Source: Micromonospora sp. NBC_01796
Lineage (GTDB): Bacteria > Actinomycetota > Actinomycetes > Mycobacteriales > Micromonosporaceae
Assembly (NCBI RefSeq): GCF_035917455.1
Contig: NZ_CP109078.1
Span: 4,154,001 to 4,218,000 of the forward strand
Length of the DNA: 64,000 nt
Direction: 5' to 3'
Shown piece after piece: positions 55,519 to 63,178 of the stretch. The notes beneath the pieces are model-generated. The model had not been told where the DNA came from and ran no database searches. It was given only the letters and a program-made list of their open reading frames with translations. Each line of letters starts with the position of its first letter. Position 1 is the stretch's first letter. Made by a program: the position numbers and the translations under genes.

Positions 55519-56804
55519 GCCGGCCGCAGACCGTACACGACGTCGCCGCGCACAAGCTCTGCACCGGGTGCGGGGTCTGCGCGTACCTCGCCCCGGACGA
55601 GATCCGGATGGTCGACGTACTCGACCAGGGGCGCCGACCGATCCCGATCACGCCGGTCGGCGGCCCGAGCACCGGCGCCGCCGCCGCGCTGGCCTGCTGC
55701 CCCGGCGTCAAGCTGGAACACGAGGCGAGCGCGCCCGCACCGGGTGAGATCCCCGAGCTGCGGGCCGCCTGGGGCCCGGTCCGCAAGATCTGGGAGGGGT
55801 ACGCCGGAGACCCGCAGATCCGGTTCGCCGGGTCCAGCGGCGGGGTGGCCACCGCGCTGGCCGCGTACTGCCTGGAGTACGAGGGGATGGCCGGGACGCT
55901 GCACATCGGCGCCCGAGCGGACGTGCCGTACCTGAACGAGACCCGGTTGTCGCGCAGCCGCGACGAACTGCTCGCCAACGCCGGCTCCCGGTACGCCCCG
56001 GCCAGCCCGGCCGACCGGCTGGAGCTGATCGAGTCGGGCGAGACCCCGTCGGTGTTCATCGGCAAGCCCTGCGACGTGGCGGCGGTACGGATGGCCCGCC
56101 GGGTCCGGCCCGCGCTGGACGCCCGGGTCGGGCTGACCATCGCCGTCTTCTGCGCCGGCACCCCGAGCACCGAGGGCACCCTGGAGATGATGCGCAAGCT
56201 CGGGGTGACCGACCCGGACCGGGCGGAGTCGGTGCACTACCGGGGCAACGGGTGGCCGGGGCTGGCCCGTACCCGGATGGTGGACGACCCGCCGGGGCAG
56301 GAGCGGACGCTCACCTACGAGCAGTCCTGGGGCGAGATCCTCCAGAAGCACCGGCAGTGGCGCTGTTACCTCTGCGCGGACCACACCGGCGAGTTCGCCG
56401 ACGTGGCCGTCGGTGACCCGTGGTACAGGCCGACCGGCGACGATCCGGGGCGCTCCCTGGTGCTCGCCCGCACCGAGCGGGGCGTACGCCTGGTCGAGGC
56501 GGCCATCGCGGCCGGTGCGCTGGTGCTGGAGCCGGTGGCGGCCGAGATCCTGCCGGCTTCGCAGCCGAACCTGCTCCGGGCACGTGGTGCCGTCTGGGGA
56601 CGGATGAGTACGCTGCGCGCCGCCGGCCTGATGACCCCCCGGCTGCGCCGGCTGCCGATGGCCCGGATGTGGTTCCGGCACCTCTCCACCAGGGAGAAGC
56701 TCCAGTCGACCGTCGGTACGGTGCGCCGGATCAAACGCAAGCGGCTCCGCGAACCGGCCGACCTGACCCCGTACCGGGACCAGCACCGCTCGTTGCACGA
56801 CTGA
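55515..56804 (+). CDS. Coenzyme F420 hydrogenase/dehydrogenase beta subunit-like Fe-S protein
   Basis: A 429-residue protein. The N-terminal cluster motif LCTGCGVCAYLAPDEI with a later ACCPGV gives a 4Fe-4S site. The FrhB/FdhB fold follows (SSGGVATALAAYCLE, FIGKPCDVAAVRMA, CYLCADHTGEFADVAVGDPW with a second Cys pair). Proteins of this family sit next to polysaccharide pyruvyl transferases and are thought to act in glycan redox chemistry or flavin/F420-linked reduction; the real role is unproven. The C-terminal 60 residues are strongly basic. GTG overlaps the previous stop by four bases. Confidence 0.85.
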   Translation: MSRPQTVHDVAAHKLCTGCGVCAYLAPDEIRMVDVLDQGRRPIPITPVGGPSTGAAAALACCPGVKLEHEASAPAPGEIPELRAAWGPVRKIWEGYAGDPQIRFAGSSGGVATALAAYCLEYEGMAGTLHIGARADVPYLNETRLSRSRDELLANAGSRYAPASPADRLELIESGETPSVFIGKPCDVAAVRMARRVRPALDARVGLTIAVFCAGTPSTEGTLEMMRKLGVTDPDRAESVHYRGNGWPGLARTRMVDDPPGQERTLTYEQSWGEILQKHRQWRCYLCADHTGEFADVAVGDPWYRPTGDDPGRSLVLARTERGVRLVEAAIAAGALVLEPVAAEILPASQPNLLRARGAVWGRMSTLRAAGLMTPRLRRLPMARMWFRHLSTREKLQSTVGTVRRIKRKRLREPADLTPYRDQHRSLHD

Positions 56805-56813
56805 CCGGAAGGG

Positions 56814-58142
56814 TCAGCGGACCACCGGCTGTCCGCTGTCGAACCAGACGTTGCTGCCCCGGTCCCAGGTGATGCCGGCCTGTTCGGACCGGGCGATGAC
56901 GCCGAAGCGGAAGTCGCGCCCGAACCGGTTGCCACGGATCACGATGTTCGACCCGACCAGGTCGTCCCTGACCCCGATCGAGTAGTTGCCGCCGTTGCAG
57001 TAGTTCTCCTCGACCAGCAGGTTGTTCACCGAGTCGCTGGTGGTCGAACCGATCATGATGCAGGCGTTCGACGGGTCCTTGGTGTTCGGGTCGTGCGGTT
57101 CCAACCGGTTGTGCCGGACCACGATGTTGCTGCCGCCGGTGGTCTGGAGGGTGTCGTTGTGCGAGTCCGGCACCCGCGACAGGTCGTGGATCCAGGAGTC
57201 GATGATGGCGGTGTTCGCACTGAGCCGGGGACCGTCGATGACGTGGTGGATGTTCACCCGGCGCAGGGTGTAGTTGGCGCAGCAGACCGCGGCCGAGTTC
57301 TTCCCCATGCCGTTGATCTCCACGTTCTCCACCACCAGGTCGCTGGCCGTGTCGTAGGTCCGGATGGAGAAGGTGGCGCTGTCACAGGTGATCCGCGAGT
57401 TCCGGATGGTCACGTTCTTCGCCCGTACGGTCACGCACCCGGTGATGTCGAGGTTGCTGATCACCACGCCCGGCTCGCGCAGGTCCAGTGAACTGGACGG
57501 CCGCAGCACCGTCCCGGCAGGTACGCCGGTGGTGTCCGGTCCCGGCCAGTAGCTCATCGGGGTGGGCGCGCCGGTGACACTCTCACCGGCGGCCGGTGGG
57601 TCGGTGCCGAAGTCCATCGGGCTGGGTGCGACGGTGGCCGGCTTGCGCTCCTCCCGGGCGAAGGGTCGACCGTTCGCGGTCGAGTCGAGGATCGTCGCGG
57701 GGGCGTCGGCGCGCTGTTCGAACGCCTGACGGCACCCGTCGACCCGGACCCGGACGGCCGAGTAGCCGCCGGGCACGATGCCGTCGGTCCGGTTGTCGGC
57801 GCAGTCGATCCGGGTGTCCTCGATGACGGTGTTGCGTACCCCGTCGCGGATCCGGACGGCGGCGGCACCGCCGGCACGGATGGTGATCCGCCGGAGGGTG
57901 ACGTGGTCCGCCGCGATCTCGACCGGACGGTTGATCGTCTGTCCCCAGAGGACGGTGTTCGGCTGGTCCAGCACGAGTGGTCCGTCCCGTCCCGGCCCGG
58001 CGAGCGTGACGATCAGGTAACCGGTGCCGATGACCACGGCGAGGCAGATCCCGATGACCACCACGAGCAGGGGACCACGCCGGGGTGATCGCGGCGGCGG
58101 TTCCTCCGAGGGTGCCGGTGGTAGCGATTCGACACCGGTCAT
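56814..58142 (-). CDS. Membrane-anchored right-handed beta-helix protein
   Basis: A 442-residue protein with a cytoplasmic Pro/Arg-rich N-terminus, one transmembrane helix (about residues 26-49) and an outer domain of repeated beta-helix turns (DHVTLRRITIRAGG, NVTIRNSRITCD, DLVVENVEINGMG, NIVVRHNRLEPH, NLLVEENYCNGG, NIVIRGNRFGRD). Two helix regions are separated by a linker (about residues 160-225). The fold suits a polysaccharide lyase or epimerase, but I see no clear catalytic set. Placed at the edge of the exopolysaccharide region and convergent with the Fe-S gene, it may process the polymer. ATG 58142 after GAGGGGGG. Confidence 0.78.
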   Translation of the reverse strand: MTGVESLPPAPSEEPPPRSPRRGPLLVVVIGICLAVVIGTGYLIVTLAGPGRDGPLVLDQPNTVLWGQTINRPVEIAADHVTLRRITIRAGGAAAVRIRDGVRNTVIEDTRIDCADNRTDGIVPGGYSAVRVRVDGCRQAFEQRADAPATILDSTANGRPFAREERKPATVAPSPMDFGTDPPAAGESVTGAPTPMSYWPGPDTTGVPAGTVLRPSSSLDLREPGVVISNLDITGCVTVRAKNVTIRNSRITCDSATFSIRTYDTASDLVVENVEINGMGKNSAAVCCANYTLRRVNIHHVIDGPRLSANTAIIDSWIHDLSRVPDSHNDTLQTTGGSNIVVRHNRLEPHDPNTKDPSNACIMIGSTTSDSVNNLLVEENYCNGGNYSIGVRDDLVGSNIVIRGNRFGRDFRFGVIARSEQAGITWDRGSNVWFDSGQPVVR

Positions 58143-58259
58143 CAACGCCCCCCTCAGAGATCAAGAATGATCCTACAAGCGGGTGCGGAAGTGAAGGAAT
58201 TGTTGATTCTGACAAATTGTGGACAACAATCGCGTTCGCTCACCCCGCCCGTTGCCGGG

Positions 58260-59405
58260 TCACCTCCGCTGCTGCCGCGGCAGCACCACCTCCCGCAGGA
58301 TCAGCTGAATCGCCGCCACCGCCGGGATCGCCACCAAAGCGCCGATCACCCCGAAGAGAGCCACCCCCACCAGCGCGGCGACGATGGCCGCCACGTCGTT
58401 CACCTTGACCGAGCGCTCCATCACCTTCGGGTAGATCAGGTAATTTTCGAGTTGCTGGTAGATGACGAAGAAAACGAGACACGCGATTCCCGCCGGCAGG
58501 TCGGTGGCGAATCCGACCAGGCTGACGATGACCGCGCCGAGGGTCGCACCGATCTGCGGAACCAGGTCGCAGACGGCCACCACGACGGCCAGGGCGAACG
58601 GGTACGCCAAACCGACGATCATGGCGAAGACGAAGGTGCAGAGCCCGGCGAGTACGGCGATCGCCAGCGCACCGACCATGTACGCGCCGACCTTGGCCAG
58701 GATCTCGTCGGTGATCAGGGTGACCCGGTTCCTGCGGCTGGCCGGCACCAGGGCGTACCCGAGCGTCTTGAGCCGGTCGAAGGCGGACATGAAGTAGATG
58801 GTCAGGACCAGCACGGTCAGCACGTTGAAGATGGCGCCGAAGATGAACTGGGCGCCGCCGAACACCCCGCCGACCGCCTGGCTGATCGTTTCCGGGTTCG
58901 CCGCGGCCTGGATCCGGTCCATCAGGTCGTACCGCTCGACCAGGTCGTTGACCGTGGCGTTGCGCCGCAACTCCTCCACGTACGTCGGGACCTGTTCGAG
59001 GAACTCACCGGTCTGGGTCACCACCGGCGGGACCAGCGCGAAGATCCCACCGGCGAGCACCAGGAGCACGGTCAACGCGACCACGGTCACGGCGAGCCCG
59101 TGCGCCAGCCCCCAACGGCGCAGTCGGGCAACTGCCGGGTTGAGCCCGATGGCGAGGAAGAGCGCGATGAAGATCAGGATCAACATCGAGGCCGCACCGC
59201 GTACGGCGAGGAAGGTCGTGTACGCCACGACCAGGCCCAGGCCGCCGGTGAACCCGATCAGGAAGCTGTTGCGGCGCAGCGGTCGACCGGGCTGCCCGTA
59301 CCGGCCGCCGGGGGTGTGTTCGGGTTCCCCGGGTTCGTCCGCCCGGCGCTGCTCCGGGGGCGGTGCCGCCCGTTCGACCTCCGCCGTCGGCTCTTCGACC
59401 GCCAC
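58260..59405 (-). CDS. AI-2E family transporter (PerM-like)
   Basis: A 381-residue membrane protein. After a Pro/Glu-rich N-terminus come paired helices and the family pattern: LFLAIGLNPAVARLRRWG near the N-terminus, PPVVTQTGEFLEQVPTYVEEL in the outer domain, IYFMSAFDRLKTLGYALVP, and PQIGATLGAVIVSLVG...YQQLENYLIYPKVMERSVKVN toward the C-terminus. Some members export autoinducer-2; others act in Na+(K+)/H+ exchange or unknown transport. GTG 59405 follows GGGAGGGG. An ATG-like start at 59498 would overlap ltrA. Confidence 0.83.
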   Translation of the reverse strand: MAVEEPTAEVERAAPPPEQRRADEPGEPEHTPGGRYGQPGRPLRRNSFLIGFTGGLGLVVAYTTFLAVRGAASMLILIFIALFLAIGLNPAVARLRRWGLAHGLAVTVVALTVLLVLAGGIFALVPPVVTQTGEFLEQVPTYVEELRRNATVNDLVERYDLMDRIQAAANPETISQAVGGVFGGAQFIFGAIFNVLTVLVLTIYFMSAFDRLKTLGYALVPASRRNRVTLITDEILAKVGAYMVGALAIAVLAGLCTFVFAMIVGLAYPFALAVVVAVCDLVPQIGATLGAVIVSLVGFATDLPAGIACLVFFVIYQQLENYLIYPKVMERSVKVNDVAAIVAALVGVALFGVIGALVAIPAVAAIQLILREVVLPRQQRR

Positions 59406-59458
59406 CGGCCCCTCCCGTACTCGACCTGTCTGCCCTGGGAGGTTATCGGCCGGTTCGA

Positions 59459-60643
59459 TCACACCGGCGGCGAGGGCTGCTCCGGCACCCGACCCCAACT
59501 GCGGGCGGTGTCCGCCGCCGCCATCCCGGCCAGCACGAGCATCGCGCCAGTGGCGATGGCCACCGGCGGCAGGAAGATCATCGCCGGGGTCATCAGGCCG
59601 AGGATCAGCAGCGCCACGATCCGGGACAGGGAGACCCGCCCGAACACCTCGTACTCGAACCGGGACCGCCCGACCAGGAACAGGACGGGCCCTCCGAGCA
59701 GCACCAGGACCATGCCCCAGCCGGTGTTCCCGACCGGGTCGTGCAGGACGATCTCGAAGCCCGCGGCGGTGACCACGATGCCGCCCACCATGGCCAGGTG
59801 GGTGTACGGCGCGACCTGGAAGAACCGTCGGGTCTCGACCACCGACCCGATGGCCAGCGGCAGCACCTCACCGGCCCGGTGGGAGTAGATCCGCCAGAGC
59901 AGCAGGGTGCTGGCGAACGAGACCACGAATCCCAGTGACCGGCCGAGGTCGAACTCGGTCCGGCTGAACGTCAGCCCGATGACCAGGATCGCGTCGCCGA
60001 GGGCGATGATGATGAACTGCTGGTACCGCTCGGCGAGGTGTTCCGCGGTGACGTTGTACTGGGTCTTCGGCAGCCGGCCGAGCAACGGCGTGGGATAACC
60101 CAGGCTGAACGCGCCGTAGTCGAGGGCCAGCGCCAGGGCCCAGAGCCCGGCCCGGCTGGTCGGGTCGTCCGCCAGCCCGCCGAGGATCCACGGTACGGCG
60201 GAGAGGGCGAACCAGAAGAAGATCCGGATCGCCCGCCCCTGCGCCTTCTGCCCGTGCAGCAGCGGCACCAGGAAGAGTCCACGACTGAAGTGGATCCCCA
60301 CGTAGGCGCAGGCGAAGATCAGGCCGTACTCGGTGAAGGCGCGGGGCAGCGTGGAGGCCATCAGCAGGCTGCCCAGCATGACCGTGACCGTGATGAGCTT
60401 GATCGAGATCTGTTGCGGGTCGTACAGGTCGGTGAGGAACGCGGTGATCGACCAGACCCACCACATCGCCATCAGCAGCAGCAGCGACTGCAACGCCCCG
60501 GTCCAGGTGTGGTGCGCCGCGAGGTGACGCGAGATCAGGGCCAGCGCCACCACGTACACCAGGTCGAAGAAGAGCTCCAGCAGGCCGACCCGGCGGGATC
60601 CCTCCGGGTCGCGCTCCAGTGCCGCCTTGGTGCTGACCCTCAT
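59459..60643 (-). CDS. Low temperature requirement protein A (LtrA) family
   Basis: A 394-residue membrane protein with about ten to eleven helices. LtrA features are VGLLELFFDLVYVVALALISRHL at the N-terminus, MWWVWSITAFLTDLYDP, and AEHLAERYQQFIIIALGDAILVIGL, the most conserved family block. The biochemical role is unknown; the name comes from a cold-sensitive Listeria mutant. ATG 60643 lies 12 bases after the coiled-coil gene, so they are probably cotranscribed. Confidence 0.88.
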   Translation of the reverse strand: MRVSTKAALERDPEGSRRVGLLELFFDLVYVVALALISRHLAAHHTWTGALQSLLLLMAMWWVWSITAFLTDLYDPQQISIKLITVTVMLGSLLMASTLPRAFTEYGLIFACAYVGIHFSRGLFLVPLLHGQKAQGRAIRIFFWFALSAVPWILGGLADDPTSRAGLWALALALDYGAFSLGYPTPLLGRLPKTQYNVTAEHLAERYQQFIIIALGDAILVIGLTFSRTEFDLGRSLGFVVSFASTLLLWRIYSHRAGEVLPLAIGSVVETRRFFQVAPYTHLAMVGGIVVTAAGFEIVLHDPVGNTGWGMVLVLLGGPVLFLVGRSRFEYEVFGRVSLSRIVALLILGLMTPAMIFLPPVAIATGAMLVLAGMAAADTARSWGRVPEQPSPPV

Positions 60644-60655
60644 CTCGGTGCTGCG

Positions 60656-62896
60656 TTACTCGGACTCGACCGAGACCTTCTGCTCGGCGTCCACCGAAAC
60701 CTTCTTCGGCTTCGCACTCCGCTCGTCCGTGGTCGGCTTGGCGGCATGGTCGTCCGTGGTCGGCTTCGCGCTGAGCTTGCCGCTGTCACCGGTGCTCGTG
60801 ATCTTCGTGGCGGTCGCCTCCCGGCCACCCTCACCGGGCACCGCCGCCACCGTCGGCTCGCCGTTCACGTCGCTGGTGATCGCGTCCGCGTTGACCGGAG
60901 CCTCCGCCGGAGCGGTGGGACTGGTCCGGGGAGCCGGCCGGTCGACCGCGCTGTCCGCCGCCCGCGCCACGTCGGCGCCGGCCTCCACCACGAGCTGCTC
61001 GGCCTCCTCGGCCGACCGCTGGGTACCGGTCAACCGCTGCTGCTCGCCGGCGAGCTGCTGGTTCGCCTCGGCCAGCCGGCGCTGGATGTTGTCCGACTCC
61101 TGCCGGGACGCCACGGTCTCCTGCCGCAGGTCGGCAAGCTGCTGCTGCGCCTTCGCGATCTCCTGCATCACCTCGGCGAGCTGCTGCCGTCCGGCGGCGG
61201 CCTCCTGCTGGGTGGTGGCCAGGTGCTGCTGGGTGGTGGCGAGGTGCTGCTGCGCGGTGGCGGTGTACTCCTCGAACTGCCGCCGGGACGCCGCGGCGTG
61301 CTCCTCGGCCTCCTGCCGGGCGGTGGCGAGGTGCTCCTCGGCCTGCCGCTGCACCTGCGTGGCGTGCTCGTCGGCGGCGCGGCGGATCTCCTCGGCCTCC
61401 CGCTCCAGCTCCGCGCGCTGGGTGGCGTGCTGCTGCTCGATGTTGGTCCGCCACTGGGCGAACTCCTGCTCCGAGGCGGTACGCCGGGCGGCCAGCTCCT
61501 GCTCCGCGGCGCTCCACCGGCCGGCGATCTCCTCGTCGATGGTGGCCCGGCGCTGTTCGATCTCGTGGTCGACGCTGGCCCGCCACCCGTCCAGCTCACG
61601 CTGGGTCTGGGTACGAACCTGCTCCACGTACGCGTCGGCGTCCACCCGGGACCGCCGGACGATCTCCGTGGTCTGCTCGGTGACCCGCTGGGCCTCCGCC
61701 TGGGCCTTGGCGTGGGCGGCCTCGCCAACCTCCCGCAGCCGGGCACCCTCCTCCCGGCCCTTCGCCACCGCCGTCTCGCCGGCCTCGCGAAGCTGGGCGG
61801 CCTGGCGCTGCGCCTCGGCGAGCGCCGCCTCGCCGTCCTGCCGGGCCCGGGTGAGCAGTGTCTCGCTCTCCTGCCGGGCCTTGGCCAACTGGGCTTCACT
61901 GTCCTGCTTGGCCTTGTTCAACGCGGCTTCGCTGTCCTGCTTGGCCTTGGCCAGGGTGGCCTGGGCGGCCTCGCGGAGCCGGGTGGCCTCCTGCCGGGCC
62001 TGGGTGAGCGTGGTCTCCCCGTCCTGGCGGGCCTTGGCCAGGTGGGCCTCGCTGTCCTGCTTGGCCTTGGCCAGGGTGGCCTGGGCGACCTCCCGCAGCC
62101 GGGCCGCCTCCTGCTGAGCCTTGGCGAGCGTCGACTCGCTCGACTGGCGGGCCTTGGTCAGGGTCGCTTCGCTCTCCTGCCGGGCCTTCGCGAGCGCCGC
62201 CTCACCGTCCTGCTTGCCCTTGAGTCGGGTCGCTTCGCTCTCCTTGCGCGCCTTGGCCAGGGTCGCTTCGGCTTCCTGCCGGGCCTTCGCCAGTGCGGCC
62301 TCGCCGGCCTGGCGCAGTTGCGCGCCCTCCCGGTGCCCCTGCTCGTGCGCGGACTTCCCGGCCTCCTGGAGCCGGGCGGCCTGCTCGGTCGCGGCGGCCA
62401 CCGCGGCGTCCACCTTCGCCTTCCGGGCCGCGGCGGACTGTTCCTCCTCGCGTCGGCGGGAGGAGAGGGCGAGTTCGAAGTCGCGCAGTGCGGTGGCGGC
62501 GTGGTCGCGTGCCTCGGTGAGGATCCGGTTGGCCTCGCTCCGGTGCGTCTCGGCCTCGCTCGTCGCATTCGCGAGAGTGAACTCGGCCTGCTCGTGGGCG
62601 AGGGACAGGATCTGCCCGACCACCGGGCCGACGTGCAGCAGGGACGCCTGGTCCACCGTGCCGGCCTGGCGGCGTACCTCGACGAGGTCGCGTTGCAACT
62701 GCTCGACCTGACCGGCGAGCTTGTGGATCTGGGTGAACGCCTGTTCGCGTTCGGCGGCGAGAGTGGTTATCTCGTTCTCCGCGCGGATGACGTACCGGTC
62801 CACCTGTCGTCTGTCATAGCCTCGCAGGGCCGACTCGAAGCTGGGCTCCGTAGCCACTTCCCCACCAAGGGCGAACAGTTCCTCGCCGTGCGACAT
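60656..62896 (-). CDS. DivIVA-like long coiled-coil protein (Scy/FilP type)
   Basis: A 746-residue cytoskeletal-type protein. The N-terminus FESALRGYDRRQVDRYV is the GYDxxxVD motif of the DivIVA/GpsB/FilP family; a short coiled coil follows (to about residue 80). Residues about 195-370 consist of 11-residue (hendecad) repeats of the type LAKARQESEAT, interrupted twice by 18-residue units. A Gln/Ala-rich coiled coil follows (about 430-640) and the tail is Lys/Thr-rich and disordered. Proteins of this kind organise polar growth in Streptomyces (Scy, FilP). ATG 62896 has a GAGGATGGGG site. Confidence 0.85.
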   Translation of the reverse strand: MSHGEELFALGGEVATEPSFESALRGYDRRQVDRYVIRAENEITTLAAEREQAFTQIHKLAGQVEQLQRDLVEVRRQAGTVDQASLLHVGPVVGQILSLAHEQAEFTLANATSEAETHRSEANRILTEARDHAATALRDFELALSSRRREEEQSAAARKAKVDAAVAAATEQAARLQEAGKSAHEQGHREGAQLRQAGEAALAKARQEAEATLAKARKESEATRLKGKQDGEAALAKARQESEATLTKARQSSESTLAKAQQEAARLREVAQATLAKAKQDSEAHLAKARQDGETTLTQARQEATRLREAAQATLAKAKQDSEAALNKAKQDSEAQLAKARQESETLLTRARQDGEAALAEAQRQAAQLREAGETAVAKGREEGARLREVGEAAHAKAQAEAQRVTEQTTEIVRRSRVDADAYVEQVRTQTQRELDGWRASVDHEIEQRRATIDEEIAGRWSAAEQELAARRTASEQEFAQWRTNIEQQHATQRAELEREAEEIRRAADEHATQVQRQAEEHLATARQEAEEHAAASRRQFEEYTATAQQHLATTQQHLATTQQEAAAGRQQLAEVMQEIAKAQQQLADLRQETVASRQESDNIQRRLAEANQQLAGEQQRLTGTQRSAEEAEQLVVEAGADVARAADSAVDRPAPRTSPTAPAEAPVNADAITSDVNGEPTVAAVPGEGGREATATKITSTGDSGKLSAKPTTDDHAAKPTTDERSAKPKKVSVDAEQKVSVESE
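61790..62315 (-). repeat. 33-bp repeat array encoding hendecads
   Basis: About twelve 33-base units plus two 54-base units encode LAKAxQxSEAx-type hendecads of the coiled-coil gene. The units differ in codon choice, showing an old, diverged array with 11-residue register kept in frame. Confidence 0.8.
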
Positions 62897-62974
62897 GTCC
62901 CCATCCTCACATGCGGCGTGGCGCGGCGCGGCGAATACCGTCCGGCCCGATGGGATGGAAGCAGGTACTTCCTT

Positions 62975-62980
62975 ATTGTA
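62975..62980 (-). promoter_or_regulatory. -10 box candidate of the coiled-coil gene
   Basis: TACAAT on the minus strand lies 78 bases upstream of the ATG at 62896. It is a near-consensus -10 in an A+T-rich patch. No good -35 is visible. A promoter here agrees with the terminators just upstream at 63052-63134. Confidence 0.4.
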
Positions 62981-63051
62981 TGGGGTGTCCGTTTCGTTGG
63001 AGTAGGCCGGGGTTGATCCGCTGACCTGTACCGGAGTCCGGACAGGCCGCA

Positions 63052-63134
63052 GGGCCGTACCGGCACGATCCGGTACGGCCCCGCGCACTCTCCTGCCCCG
63101 CTCGGCGGGTCCCACCCGAAAACGGGTCGGACCC
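63052..63134 (-). terminator. Two successive hairpins after the Scy/FilP-like gene at the window end
   Basis: First met on the minus strand: 63107-63118 with 63123-63134 (11 bp, one C-C mismatch, AAAA loop). Then 63052-63063 with 63070-63081 (perfect 12 bp, 6-base loop). Both lie in the 282-bp gap between the two coiled-coil genes and should end the upstream transcript. Confidence 0.65.
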
Positions 63135-63178
63135 GGACCGACAATCTGCCCGACGAACCCGCGTCTGACGGAACCCGG

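Noticed and set aside
58260-59498. A longer AI-2E transporter starting at 59498
   Set aside because: It would overlap the ltrA gene by 40 bases with no ribosome site, whereas GTG 59405 has GGGAGGGG just upstream.
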